Under the pieces are notes generated by a model that saw nothing but the letters and a program-made list of their open reading frames with translations, searched no databases and was not told the origin of the DNA. A DNA stretch of 64,000 nt from Macrotis lagotis (taxonomy: Eukaryota; Chordata; Mammalia; Peramelemorphia; Peramelidae): assembly GCF_037893015.1 (NCBI RefSeq), contig NC_133664.1, positions 131,406,600 through 131,470,599 on the forward strand, in the 5' to 3' direction. Below, one piece after another: positions 23,096-35,689 of this stretch. Within the stretch, counting starts at the first letter, position 1. Each line of letters starts with the position of its first letter. The translations under genes and the position numbers were made by a program.

Positions 23096-24209
23096 TGTGT
23101 TAACACAGCTTATTCTGTGTCCTGTTAATAGAATTCTGGGTTATTATAGTAACCTGATAGGGCACAAAAGTAAATGAAAGTAAGTTGTTAAAGAGCTTTT
23201 CCATGAGCTGAAACTTCTCTGTGGACAGAACAGCTGGGACCTAAATGCATTAGATGGACCCAAGGGTCCTTAGTTTAAATTGGCCTCTTATTGGGAAAGT
23301 CAGAGACTAGCACTGTTACCCCCTAGTCAGAGTGAGGAGGTCCTAGGTTCACTGGCATTCATTATCTTGTCCATGGACCCATGTGATGATAGCACTGCAG
23401 ATTTAATAAGAGGTTAGTGATATCCAGAAACATGAGCAATTTATCCTGACAGTTAAAGACTACACATAAATATGCATGCCAATGGAAGGGAAGAATAGAT
23501 TCATTACAATATTCCTAAATAACTTCTTTTTTGACTTCTGAAAACATTCTTTGGCATGTCTTCACTTTCCCCTGTAGATTAATTTCTTGATTATGCATTT
23601 CTTAGGCTAATATTAAAACAATTTGTGTTCCTTTAGTTCATGCTGTTAGCCAGTGGAGGTGACTCAAAGGGCACTGGATGTCAGAGAACATTCATGCTGG
23701 GATTAAAAACTGGCCATGAATAAGCTAAAAAATAGATTGTCAACACATAGGCCAAATAAGTTAATTGATTTTTAGAAATGATCAATGACAAAAAGTCATA
23801 TGTAGGCACTCATCTGAGATATGTGTGACATCTTTCCACCTTTGGAAGTATGCACATTTTATCTCATTGTGCAAACTTGGCAAAATTGATATAGGATAGC
23901 ATAACTACATACTAAATAGTCCTATTATGTTACATTGGATAATTTGTAATTTTGGAACTGTTGTGATGAGAACTGTTTTAGTTAATTTCTTTCTTGAAGT
24001 TGTGTTTATTCCATGGAATTTAAAACTCAACAAGTGAAAGGAATAGGAAAATGTAGGAACATTCAAAACTCAACATATTTCATAGAAGCTTTGGGCCATA
24101 AATAGAAAATAGAATATTGACTAAAAATTGATCAAACATCTTGGTTTATTTTTCTACTCAGATTTAGTGATATTGCTAGTCAAGTCACACAAATTTTCTA
24201 TTCCTTATC

Positions 24210-26200
24210 CTATTTTTTAAATTTATTTTTTGAATTTTACAATGTTTCCCCTAATCTCACTTCCCTCCCCACCCCCACAGAAAGCGGTCTGATAGTCTTT
24301 ACATTATTTCCATGCTATACATTGATCAAAATTGAATGTGTTGAGAGAGAAATCATATCGTTAAGGAAGAAACATAATGTATAAGAGATTGCAAAATTAC
24401 ATAATAAGATAGTGGTTTTTTTTCTAAATTAAAGGTAATAGTCTTTGGTCTTTGTTCAAACTCCACAATTCTTTCTCTGGATACAGATAGTATTCACCAT
24501 CCTAGATATCCCCAAATTGTCCCTGATTGTTGCATTGTTGTTTTAATTTGCATTTCTCTAATCAATAATGATTTGGAACATTTTTCATATGATTATGTAT
24601 AGCTTTAATTTCTTCATTTGAAAACTATCTATTCATATTCTTTTACCATTTATCAATTGGGGAATGACTTATAAACTTTTAAATTTGATGCAGCTCTTTA
24701 TATATTTTAGAAATGAGACCTTTATCCAAATTCATAACAGTGAAAATTCTGCATTCCTTCTAATTTTGGTAGCATTGATTTTATTAGTGAAAAAAACCTT
24801 TTTAATTTAATATAATCAAAATAATTCATTTTGCATTTTATAATGTATTTAATGTATTTTATTCCTATTCCATGATCTATTACTCTATTTCTTAACCAGT
24901 CCCAGGCAATTTTGATGACTGCCATTTTGTAGTATAGATTTAGATCTAGTAGAGCTTGGCTACTTTCCCTTTGCATTTTTTTTTATCAGTTCCCTTGCTA
25001 TTCTTGACCTGTTCTTGCTCCAGATGAATTTTGTTACTATTTTTTTTCCTAGCTTGGTAAAGCAGTTATTTGGTAGTTTGATTGGTATGGCACTGAATCA
25101 GCAATTAAATTGGATATAATTGTCATTTTTATTATATTAGCTTGATCTAACCATGAGCAATTAACACTTTTCCAGTTATTTAGATCTGACTTTATTTGGG
25201 TGAGAAGTGCTTTAAAATTGTGTTCATACAGTTTCTGGATTTATCTTGGGAGGTAGATTCCCAAATATTTAGTGTTTTCTATAGTTACTTTAAATAGAAT
25301 TTCTCTTTCTATCTTGTGCTCTTGGGCTTTGTTGTTCATATAGGGAAATGCTGATGATTTATGTGGGTTTATTTTATATCTTGCTACTTTTCTGAATTTG
25401 TTAATTGTTTCAAGGAGTTTTTTAGATGATTTTCTAAGGTTCTCTAGTATACCATCATATCATCAGCAAAGAATGAAAGCTTTGCTTCCTCATTACCAAT
25501 TATGATTTCTTCAATTTCTTTTTGTTCTCTTATTTCAATAGCTAGCATATCTAATACTATATTGAATAGTAATGGGGATAATGGGCATACTTATTTCACC
25601 CTTGATTTTATTGGAAATGCTTTAAGTTTATTCTCATTACATGTAATATTTGTTGATAGTTTTTAGATACTATTTATTTTTTAAAGGAAAACTCCATTTA
25701 TTCCTAAACTTTCTAGCATTTTAATAGGAATGGATATTGTATTTTATCAAAGGCTTTTCCAGCATCAATTGAGAAAATCATCTGATTTCTGTTGGTTTTA
25801 CTATTGATATGTTCAATTATGTTGAGTGTTTTCCTAGTATTGAACCATCCCTGTCTACCTGGCATAAATCCTACCTGATCATGGTATATAAACCTTGTAA
25901 TAACTTGCTATAGTCTCAGTGCTAAAATTTTATTTAATATTTTTTAAATCAATATTCATTAGGGAGATTGGTGTATATTTTTTGTCTGTTTTGTTTCTTC
26001 CTGGTTTAAGTATCAGAACCATATTGGTGTCATAAAAGGAGTTTGGCTGACTACTCCTATTTTTTAAAAGAAGTCTATATGTAGAATAGGAATTAATTGA
26101 TCCTTAAATGTTTGGTAGAATTCACTTGTAAATTCATCTGGACCTGGGGACTTTTTCTTAGGGAGTTTATTGATGGTTTTTTCAATGAGATGCAGACTTT
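24210..26200 (-). mobile_element. L1 fragment: 3' UTR and 3' part of decayed ORF2
   Basis: Read on the minus strand, the segment runs from L1 reverse-transcriptase sequence (about 26200, the region complementary to TCATCTGGACCTGGGGACTTTTTCTTAGG) through ORF2 C-terminal sequence to an L1 3' UTR at 24215-24540. The 3' UTR matches the copy at 16870-17190 closely. An internal deletion occurs near 24540. Many stops and indels make it inactive. It is 5' truncated at about 26200. Confidence 0.75.
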
Positions 26201-26799
26201 CACTGCACACTAAGTAATAGGATTTTGGTCAAATTCTGATCATATACTTACTTTCTAGATATAAATTTGCAGCCAGCTGGAAGGATGCCTAGGCTCAATG
26301 ACTGGACAGCCACCTTCCCCTTAGTCTGAGCTTCTTGTCCTGAGCTTCAGGCATAGGATTGGGTCTCTGAGTTATATCTGGGTTCCAATTCAGAGTCAGT
26401 GTTTTAGACCTGTAGACTTCTGTATTTTCTGGAAACTCAACTATTCTCTGCTCTGGTACAAAACTACAGGTCCCCTGTCACCCACTCCCATCCTTTTTCT
26501 TACTTCAGGATGAAAAGAACATATCTGTTGGCTTGCTTGTGTGAAGACACAATGCACTCAGGATCACTTCTCATCCTGATATAGAACTGCAGGCTCCAGA
26601 CCAGTCCCTATTTTGCAAGCTTTCCAGGATGAACATCCTCCCCAGAGCCCCAGATCTCTGGCTAGCCAGGAAAATGACTCACTCTGATTTCTGTTTGGAT
26701 TTCCTAATTTCTATCCCATCTGCTACCTTCATATCTTTGTTGAAGCACTAATTTGTAAGTCTAAGAGCTTCATTATACAAATAGTCCAAGGATGTGAAT

Positions 26800-27414
26800 A
26801 AAGTGGTTATCAAAGGAAAAAAATTCAAGCTATCAACAGTCACATGAAAAACAAGCTCTAAATAGAAAATAATTAGAAAAATACAAATGAAAGCAACTCT
26901 CAGATTCTACAAACACATTAATGTACCATTTATGGAGGCAAAATTTGTTTTAGCTATTCTGGAAAGCAATTAGGAACAATATCCCACCAAATGATTAAAC
27001 TGTGTACACCTTTTGATACCACTATCAGACCTACACTCCAAAGAGATCCAAGAGAGAGGAAAATGACTGAGAAGTACAAATGTATTTAAAACAGCTCCTT
27101 TGGTAGTAGAATTGGGCAAAGAATTGGGGATGACTGAACAGATTATAGTGCTCTATGTGAATGAAATGAAATATCACTGAGTCATAAAAATGATGAAAGC
27201 ATGATTTCAGAGAAGATTTGTAAGAACTGATGCACAGTAAAGTGATTTGGCCAGGAATACAGTAGCAAAAACATTATAAAGACATAAAAAGACTTTGAAA
27301 CTGATCACTGCAGTGACTAAGCAGGATTTCAGAGGATTGATGGCAAAGGTTTCTATCTACTAGAGGGGAGGAACTTGAGATGCAGAATGAGGCATATATA
27401 ATGACATATCTATG

Positions 27415-27459
<45 letters not shown>

Positions 27460-27620
27460 CATATATGGATATGGATAATGTGGAGATTTGTTTTGCTTGA
27501 CTCTGAATATTTGTAATGGGAGTTCTGCTTTTCTTTTTCTTTCCAATTGTTGAGGGTTAGATGAGAGGGAAGGAAAATAAATGCCTTTTAATGGAATAAA
27601 ACAATATTAAAAAAAACAAA
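26800..27620 (+). mobile_element. L1 3' UTR fragment with poly(A) tail
   Basis: Plus-strand copy with ACAAATGAAAGCAACTC, ATGAAATATCACTGAGTC, GCACAGTAAAGTGAT and AATGTGGAGATTTGTTTTGC, the same order as other marsupial L1 3' ends (compare 7785-8205). It ends in an A-rich tail near 27609. A CT/AT microsatellite (27415-27460) has expanded inside it. Confidence 0.65.
27415..27460. repeat. Compound (CT)n(AT)n microsatellite
   Basis: About 12 CT units followed by about 11 AT units, inside an L1 3' UTR fragment. Confidence 0.95.
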
Positions 27621-27779
27621 AGCTAAAAGATTCCTTGAAGACACAATAACATTCATCTTTTTCAAAAGTTCTATGTGGAGATGGCCTGGATACTAATTAA
27701 CATATGTTAAGAAAATTCATTTTGCTATTGAAAATATCTTAATTCTGATTTAGAATATTATTATGTGCAGTAGAATAAT

Positions 27780-28010
27780 AATAGCTGAAATGTACATGGT
27801 GATTTTTTGGGTTTGTAAAGAATACATAAAAATTATAATCTTATAAGGCAGTTGCTATCATTAGTTCAATTGTACAGAAGAGGAAACTGAGGCTCAATGT
27901 GTTTAAATGACTTGTTCCTGGCCACATAATCAGTATTAATCTGAGGCAAGATTAGTATTCAGATTTTCCAAACCACAAGTCAACCATACAATAAACTATG
28001 CCATGATGTC
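27780..28010 (-). mobile_element. MIR-like SINE
   Basis: GAAGAGGAAACTGAGGCTCAATG, CCTGGCCACATAATCAG and ACTATGCCATGATGTC follow the MIR consensus on the minus strand. Confidence 0.5.
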
Positions 28011-28203
28011 CCAATAAATTATCATCAAATCAAATATATATCTGAATAAATAACTAAAATCTTCAGTTTGAACCCACATTGTATAAGTACAGATTCTTAT
28101 TTGCTATAGCAAAATGTTTCAGAACAAGTTTATGCTTACTTTGATTTCCAAGTCCCTGAATGCCACAGGAAACCAAGTCTCTTAAGAGTAGGACCACTAA
28201 TCT

Positions 28204-28674
28204 ATGTTCTTTATCTCTATCTTTTGTTTTCTTTTCTATCCATCTTTCCCTTTCTTTGCTTTTCCTGTTGTTCTTAACCCACCCTGGTGCCTGAGGCCTA
28301 TAGGTGCTCCTTTAATATCTTTCAGAACAAAAGAAGTTGATCTACCTTATTCTAGAGTCCTGAGAGACAGTGTAAGGTCTCAAAGTCCAGTCTCTCAGGT
28401 AAACAACAAACAACATTTCTGTATCTTACCAGTCCCAGATATACTTGCAATATATGTGGCAAGGGTCATTTGGACAAAAGTTGTATCTGATAACAAAGAA
28501 GGAGACAGAAGATATTCAGTTCCCTTTCCTCATCCTCTCCCTTTTAAGCTTTATATTAATAATTGTCAAGGAAAGAAGGAATGGATGTGTTACATTTTTA
28601 AATATCTTTTAAAAAGAACTGACATCCTTTTTTATAGTCCATTTCTGAGTTATTTCATTAATTTCCATTTTTAA
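28204..28674 (+). other. 156-codon open frame, not recognised
   Basis: The longest non-L1 frame outside the CpG island. It starts MFFISIFCFLFYPSFPFFAF, a pyrimidine-driven hydrophobic start, and then a mixed region containing VNNKQHFCILPVPDILAIYV. No domain recognised, no promoter, Kozak or poly(A) support, and codon use looks random. Most likely chance or a fragment of an old retroelement. Confidence 0.15.
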
Positions 28675-29254
28675 AGTTATTATATAAGGCTAGATAATGA
28701 ATAGCCAACAGAAGTCCCGCCCAAAGTATCTTTCTGAAGAGCTAAGAACTTCACTAAGGTTTTTGTATTTGTTTTGCTTTATTTTGTTTGCAAAGTTTTA
28801 AAAGGTCAAGAGAGAAGTACATGATGGGCATTATTAAGCTACAACACAATACAAATTCGGCATTGCACAGAGCCCATTTAAAGATTGTCCTCAGAGAATG
28901 TATGACCAGAAAGAAATTAGAACTGGTCTCCTACTGAGAGCAGGCAGATAACCTATAGCTATCTCCTGTGCTCCACTGAATCCATGCATTGAAAAGAGAG
29001 TAAGAAGAAAGACCCAAGACATTGATGGGATTCCTTCTAGTGCCTCACCACATTTTCTACCTTCTCACTCCTTATATACAGCTAAGTGATGCTAGAAGAT
29101 ATTACACAATTGAGCTGATTAGATTCGCTATAAATTTGTTATCTAATCTAGGCTTGGCTTTCATCTCAACAAATCAATGTAACTCCTTAACTGATTCTAG
29201 ATCTTACTCCTCACAGAGGCCATTCCAAACATCTTTGTGGTCCCAGAGGCATTT

Positions 29255-29515
29255 AGACAACAGGGTACCAAAGTTAGTAAGAGTGCTGGACCTGGAGGCA
29301 AGGAGGACCTGAGTTGAAATCCTGCCTCAGGTGCTTACTAGATGACCCTGAGCAAGTTTCTTAAATTTCCTTTGCCTCAATTTCTTCAACTTTAATATGA
29401 GGATAATAACAGCACCTCCCTCTCAGGGTTGTGGTGAGGATCAAATGAAATAATAGTTGTAAAAGTGCTTAATATAGTATCCAGTGTACAGCAGGGGTTT
29501 TGAGAACTTAATCCC
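29255..29515 (+). mobile_element. MIR-family SINE
   Basis: GAGTGCTGGACCTGGAGGC, GTGCTTACTAGATGACCC, TTGCCTCAATTTCTTC, GAGGATAATAACAGCACC, TCAGGGTTGTGGTGAGGATC and AAAAGTGCTTAATATAG keep the full MIR order. Confidence 0.65.
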
Positions 29516-29989
29516 ACTGTGTTTGTAAGGTCTTGTAAGGTCTCCTCTCTATGAGGTAGAGATTTTTGAGGCAAGTACTCTCTTACTCTCTCATTCATCC
29601 TAGCTATCCTGAGTTATTCCTTTTTTTTAGCTGGGATATTTAATAACTCTCTAGGCAACAGGGTACAGTAGAAAGAAACTACATTTGGAGTAGTTCTTCT
29701 TGCTTTGGAGAGGGCTCAACTGTTTCTCCATTGAAAAAAACCCCAACTGCCAATCCCCAGGACATGGACATATCAGCCAAATGGAATTTCGAAAGTGCAA
29801 GACTCTTATTCATTCTAAAAAAGGAACTATTTTTCTGTCTCTCTTTAAATATGTCCCCTAGTTCCCTGAAATACAGATTTCCCCTTACTTAATTCATTAC
29901 TTATTATTTCATATCATCTCCCTCTCCCTCTTCATTCATGATATTTTCCCTTTCTCTACCTCCTCTATCCACTGACCAATTCCTCTATA

Positions 29990-30140
29990 TTGGATACATC
30001 TTTCCTTTCTCTTTTTTTTGCATCACATTTTTATTTATTTTAGTAAATGTTTTCCCCATTACATTTTTAAAAAATGATCCAAATATTATTCCTCAATTAC
30101 ATGCAAAGATGGCTCTCAACATTCTTCTTTTTGCAAGCTT
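29990..30140. repeat. Interspersed repeat, family not identified
   Basis: TTTTATTTATTTTAGTAAATG and CATTACATTTTTAAAAAATG are shared in altered form with 36855-37080. Probably the 3' part of one family on the minus strand. Confidence 0.35.
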
Positions 30141-30269
30141 TTGAGTACTATACTTTAGTGTTCTTCCCTTAAGGATGCTATTTGTACTTATTCAGTATAT
30201 TATCCTGATTCATGGCAAAAAAGAGTCTCAAAATATTAAAATCTTGTTTTAAATGGATCTGTGATATGG

Positions 30270-30430
30270 GAGGGTCAGTAGAAAGAATATTGGATTTAAG
30301 ATCTGAGGTTCTTGGTCCAAATTACAGTTTTTCTATTTACTCCCTAGGTGATTGTAGGCAAGTCATCTAACTTTCGTTTCAGTTTCTCGTGAGTTGAACC
30401 AAGATGAAACCTAAGGTTCTATATCATCAG
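30270..30430 (+). mobile_element. MIR-like SINE
   Basis: GAATATTGGATTTAAGATCTGAGG, GTAGGCAAGTCATCTAAC and GTTTCAGTTTCTCGTG. Confidence 0.5.
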
Positions 30431-31329
30431 TAGGACATAGATCTAAAGATGCAGCTTAAAACCCTTTCATACACACCTGAATTGTATGACTTGTGCCCAA
30501 ATCCTCTTATAAGTTGTTACAAGGCAATTTACCTAATATTCTGGCAATCTTCCTCCCTTTTTCCTGACCTCTCAGTTCTAGGGGAGCATCATCCTGCTGT
30601 CCAGTAGATATCTTTTGTTTTCCCCATTCCTATTATTTTTTGATTTGACATTTCTTGGGTTATAATGTTTCTTACCATTTTAGTAAAGCAAATCAGTGTC
30701 TTTATTCTACATCCCCAGGGGATGAGGGGGTGGTATTTCCCCATACACCACTCTTCTTCCTTTGTAAAATAATTACTTCTCCAAAAGAGAGTTTCTAGGA
30801 AGAGCTAGATTTTGTTTATTGGGAAGTGATTTCCTGTGTTTTAGAATCTATTTTCTAACTTTATTTCCACACCAAATTACCTTTTTGCAGTCATTGTTTC
30901 ACTTCTCTGGCACTGAATGTTGGGGATCATCCATTTTCCTTTTTTGGTTTCTGTGATATTTCATTCCTGGTTCTCTTCCTTAGTCACTGACTGTTCTTTC
31001 TCAACATACTGGTTTTCTCAGATGACTCTTCTTTTCTGATCCATAAGTAAGTGTATCCAAAACCTTTGCCCTTCCTCTTCCTCCTTTCTCTGTTATGTTC
31101 TCTTGAGAGGCAGTATCCTCTTAGGGATTCCAGAATTACCTATACAGATGACTTCTAATTCTTCAACTCTGACCTGCTTCCAGAGTTCTAGTCTCAACTG
31201 CCTGCTAGGTTTCATGAGACTATATTTTGCAAGTACCCCCAAATCAATGTGTCCATAATTGAACTCATCAGCTTCTATAAGAAACCTGTCCTCTTCCTTT
31301 GAACTTCTTTCTTCTGTTTAGAGGACCAG

Positions 31330-31545
31330 CATTCTTTCATTGACACAGGCCTGAAATTTCTGGAATTCTTTGCCCTAAACCACAGTGTCTAATTATTTGC
31401 CAAGTCTGACTGATTCACCCCAACAATATCTTTCCTGTCCCTTTGTCTGAATTATTATAATAAAAGATTCTTAATAGGTCTTGCTTCAAGTCATTCCATT
31501 CACTCCCCTAATTTCCTTGGAAAGACACCAATGTAAGTTTTTTCT
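31330..31545 (+). mobile_element. L2-like LINE fragment
   Basis: TGGAATTCTTTGCCCTAAAC, AGTCTGACTGATTCACCCC, TGTCCCTTTGTCTG and CATTCACTCCCC have the style of the L2 3' end. Confidence 0.4.
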
Positions 31546-32349
31546 AAAAATTATTTAGAAAAAATGTTTCCAAGAAAAACTCTGTTTAAAGAGACATGGA
31601 CACCACTCCTACTGAATTTCCCATAAATATATAAAGTAGAGAGGGGCAAAGGATCCCAATAAAAGAAATGTTTGCTACTATAATAAGCAAAACAACAGCT
31701 ACTCCAAACCATAGAACTCCAAATACCCCCTTTCCAAACAGCCAACTTCATTGCTTTTTTGGAATAAGATGGTAGGTTTTCATTTGGTGATTGTTTATTG
31801 TTGGTGGTAGTGAGGGACAGAAGAGAGATGAAAGAACAAGCAAGTTTCTATTCAGCAGATCTAGGCACTTTAAAAGGTAGATTAGAATTTCTTGTTTCCC
31901 ATTTACTTCACTGTGATTTCTCTTTGGACTCAGGGAGGCAATAGTCTCCCAAGCAATCTAGGTCTAGAATTTGGGAAATGGGGATGTGTTTGTTAGGTGT
32001 TCAAGGCAGGGGAGATCTATTTAACCAGATGAGGTAAAGGTATTGGGCAGAATAGTAGGGATGGGACCAAATATCATGTAAGGATCAGATTAGACTAGGG
32101 ATTTCTTCATTCCCTCCTCTAAATAAATTCCTGAGAGAAGTAGCTGGTTCTCATTGTTAAGACAGAAGTGAACTGGAGAGGGAGAGGGGAGCTCTGTCAG
32201 AGAAGGGGAAGCTTTGATTCTTCTCTTGGTTTCCACTTTGAACCTGTCTGTCCTGGAAGGTTATGATAAGAGATGCTGTGATCTCTGGTCAGCATTTCTT
32301 AGGGAAGGATAGCATTTCAGTTTTGCCCTTACCAGGTATTCCCTGTTGC

Positions 32350-32864
32350 TGGTCCAACTCTTAGATATCTGTTTTCAAGCTCTATCCTACAGCTCCTTTA
32401 TCAAAGTCTGGTTTCTCAGAATAGTTGTTTAGTTCCTTTCCTATTTTGTGATTCTTTTTCAGGTACTTCTCCATTGCTTTGTGGGTATTCTCTGCCTGCT
32501 TGTGGACTACCTCTCTGATGTCCAACAGACTGGCCAGATGGTCCAGCAGTAGTATCATGTGATTGATGAGGAAGGTCAGGAGAAGAAAGAAGCTGCTGAT
32601 ATGGGCTTATAAGATTATACTTTCTAGGTCTCCAGTATACCTGGGTGCCCTGATCTCTCTTGAAAGGAGTTCACAAAATGCAGCACCTGAATAAGGACGA
32701 GGACCATGAGAATGGTATGTCCTTGGAGCACTGTCATTTCCACCAGGTGGTACCTGAAGATCTAACTGTTAGCAGAAGTATAAAGAATGTAGAGAATCAG
32801 AGAAAAGAGCACATTGGTGATTCTTTTCACTGACTGCTGGACTGTCTTACTGCTGGAGATTCAT
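32350..32864 (-). pseudogene. Processed pseudogene of BCAP31/BCAP29 family
   Basis: On the minus strand, pieces in order match the ER membrane protein BCAP31 (B-cell receptor-associated protein 31) or its paralogue BCAP29. First is ATG-Asn-Leu-Gln at 32864 (family start M-x-L-Q). Next is LILYILYTSANS followed by TAG and IFRYHLVEM, where the family has a tryptophan and then IF..LVEL, so the stop fits TGG to TAG. Then come a hydrophobic segment (TILMVLVLIQVLHFVNSFQE), a third hydrophobic segment (FFLLLTFLINHMILLL), KQAENTHKAMEKYLKKN (family QAE..KAAKKYMEEN) and LENRYLRV. Parts encoded by several exons in the parent gene are contiguous, which indicates retrotransposition. Several in-frame stops and at least one frameshift show it is dead. 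The surrounding 32160-33060 is richer in GC than its flanks and probably includes UTR sequence. Confidence 0.62.
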
Positions 32865-33209
32865 TCTCACAAGGGGTCCAATTGCTGGTTTCACTATCTC
32901 CTCTTTGCAAATTTCTGCCCCAAATTCAGAGAGCTCCCACTTTAAGACCAATCCTGTTCTTTCTCCAGGGTCCCACCAGCCTCTGTAACTCCATTCCCAA
33001 AGGCCTCAAACCCTCCACCCTGCACTAGGCCTAGTGAAAGGGGCTGTCAGGAAGGTAGACCTTGGAATTTAAATAGGTAACTTTCAAGGATAAAGTTTCT
33101 ATAACAGTCTTTTTGTTCCTTCTGTTAATGTTCCAAATTCTCCTCCTTCTCTTCCTCTTCTACCCATTGAGAGGCCAATTTTAAGTGTGTATATTATCAG
33201 GATAGACTT

Positions 33210-33310
33210 TTTATGAATCAACTAACTAATCAATAAACATTTATTAAATGCATTCAGATACAAAATGAAGCAAAAAACAGCCCTTGCCCTCAAGGAGTTT
33301 ACAATGTAAA
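33210..33310 (+). repeat. Old interspersed repeat, family not identified
   Basis: AATCAATAAACATTTATTAAATGC and GCCCTTGCCCTCAAGGAGTTTAC; the same themes recur at 58640-58760 and 58790-58905. Confidence 0.5.
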
Positions 33311-33319
33311 AAAAATATT

Positions 33320-33545
33320 AATTTCTTTCTTCTTCTTCTTCCTTCCCTTTTCCCTTTCCTCCCTTTTCCCTTTCCTCCCTTTCTTCCTTTCTCTTTCTTT
33401 CCTTTTCTTCATTTTCTTTTTCTCCTTCCTTCCTTCCTTCCTTCCTTCCTCTCTTCCTCCCTCCCTTCCTCTCCCTTCCTTTTTTGTTTCTTTTTTTGTT
33501 CTCCTTTTCCTCCTTCTCCTCTTCCTTTTTTTTCTTTTTCTATTT
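33320..33545. repeat. Polypyrimidine tract with (CCTT)n core
   Basis: About 225 bp of almost pure C/T on plus, with tandem TTCC units at 33428-33450. The 91-codon frame across it is a shadow of the tract. Confidence 0.95.
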
Positions 33546-33845
33546 TAAAATATCTCTAAAGACTTACCCTTAGTTTTAACAAAGATAGACTAATGTTTTC
33601 TTGTCTGTTCTCTGACACTTCTCTGGAGAGGAAGGGGAACTGTTTTACCCTCTGAGACCATGGCTGACTACAGTACGGATCCAAGTTCCTTTTTTGCTTT
33701 TGAATGTCGACCTTTACAAAGTGACCACAACTGGTGTCATTATGGAAATTGCATCTGCTTAATTGTACTGATTGAGTCAATATATTTCTGCTTCTGTGAA
33801 CCTTGTTCCTTATGGTACAGGATTATTCCATTATATTTATTTATA

Positions 33846-33883
33846 AGTAGTAGTAGTAGCAGCAGCAGCAGCAGTAGTAGTAG
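33846..33883. repeat. Compound (AGT)n(AGC)n(AGT)n trinucleotide repeat
   Basis: AGTAGTAGTAGTAGC then AGCAGCAGCAGC then AGTAGTAGTAGC. It lies in non-coding DNA; the serine run of the overlapping frame is not evidence for a protein. Confidence 0.9.
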
Positions 33884-34018
33884 CTAACATCTATACAGTT
33901 CTTTAAAGGTTTGTAAAGGATTTTACATAGATTATCTCCTTTCATTTGCCAATATCTTCAGAAATTTAAAAGACTGCCACAATAATTTTGTATATATGGG
34001 AACTTTCTTTGGTCTTTG

Positions 34019-34063
<45 letters not shown>
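34019..34063. repeat. (TA)n microsatellite
   Basis: About 22 uninterrupted TA units. Confidence 0.97.
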
Positions 34064-34066
<3 letters not shown>

Positions 34067-34279
34067 GACAAACACACATTCAATAGTATTTTGCTGAGTC
34101 AAAGGGTAAATAAATTGATAACTTTTCTAGCATATTTCCAAAGTGTTGTCCAGATTGGGACTAACTATGGTTCTCCTGAAAACATATCCAGCACTTAACA
34201 TTTTTTGTTAGCTTCTGGTGTGAAGTAAAAGCTTAGAGTTGTTATAATTTGCATTTCTCTTAGTATTGACATAACTTTT

Positions 34280-34435
34280 CTGAGGACAGGTGATAGAGGG
34301 GATAGATTTTTCTGACTTGGAGTCAGAAAGATCTGAGTTCAAATTTTTCCTAAGTTAATAATTATCTGTATGACCTTGGGAAAGTTGTTTTATTTTTCTT
34401 AGTCTTAGTTTATTAACTGTAGATCCAGGATTTTG
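34280..34435 (+). mobile_element. MIR/tRNA-like SINE, degraded
   Basis: GACTTGGAGTCAGAAAGATCTGAG, CTGTATGACCTTGGG and AGTCTTAGTTTATTAACTG. Confidence 0.5.
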
Positions 34436-34439
34436 TTCA

Positions 34440-35685
34440 TGCAAAAGGTTTTTCTTTCATGTAATTAAAATATTCATGGTGTCTTTTGTGATTCTCTGTC
34501 ACCTATTTAACTCAGATTCTTATCTTTAGTCTCTAAGGGGAAAAGGGATTTCCTGAGATGAGAAAAGATCTTTCAGATTTTCTTTTGTTGCTCAAGATAT
34601 TGTGCTGATTTCATTAAGTCTCAGAACACACAAAGGAGTTGGCCCAATGATTCACAAAAGAAAAACTAGGCAGATACAACACATGACTTGATCCAAGACC
34701 AGAACAAGTGGAGGAGAGCACCCTACACTGTCTCTGGGAAATTGCAAAAGTCTTTTATTTACCCTGACTCAGAGTCAATATTCTTCATCTATGGAACAAT
34801 ACAGTTTCTGAAGATTTAGAATTGAGTTTTATCTCAAGAGCAGTAGAAAAGAATGTGTGGTGGTTAAGTTAGCTGTAATACATTATAAACAAGAAATTAA
34901 AAGAAGTAATATGCAGTATATCACTCAACAAATGATGATGGAAAAAGAAAATGGTTTGGACCCATGGCAAGAATAAAGGACAGATAACCAATGAACAGAA
35001 ATGCTCCTTGGGCATCTTCAAGATGTTAGGAAAACTCAATATTGGGCAGACTTTTTAATGATAGGACACTGTCAATAATCATTTGTATTGTTGTTTTTTG
35101 AAAAAAAAATAATAATCTCACATTTCTCCAAAGTGGCAACTCTAGAAATCTATGCCTTGATTCAACTTTTACATTTGTCAGGCTCTTTTATCCATTGACT
35201 TGAATATTCTTGTTTTGCCCTTTATCTCTAGTCTGCAGGATTTTTCTATTCTTCAAACAGACTTTATGGTGGCATCATCATCTTGAGACTTTACCCCACA
35301 CAGGATGGTTTTGTTTTCATTTAAAAGATGTTGAAGCTATCCTTAAAAGATTCCTGGCTGCCTGTTGTATAGAATACAGGCTTCTGACTTTGAATCAATA
35401 CCAGAAGTCATGCTCACTCAATTGACATTAGGATATGTTGGAATAATTTTAATGGGCTAGGGACCATTGATTGTTGAATTTTTATTGAAAGCATATACCT
35501 TGTAAATTGACAAATGCTATAAATCAAGACTTGGCTTATTGTTTTGTTGATATTTAAATTTAAGGAAATGATGGAGAAAATTGAATAATTTGTATTTAAT
35601 TTAAAAGTGTATCAATCCTTGGAGAATCAATTAAATACTCACCAGTATATCTTTGACAAATTATTATGGTATTTTCAGTTTACTG
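34440..35685. other. No recognisable gene or repeat
   Basis: AT-rich intergenic sequence; a 71-codon frame at 35210-35425 has no family signature. Confidence 0.45.
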
Positions 35686-35689
35686 ATCT

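Noticed and set aside
28204..28674. 156-codon open frame as a possible gene
   Set aside because: Kept only as an unrecognised frame: hydrophobic start is due to a T/C-rich run and nothing supports expression.
33284..33559. 91-codon Phe/Leu/Pro/Ser-rich frame
   Set aside because: Polypyrimidine tract translation.
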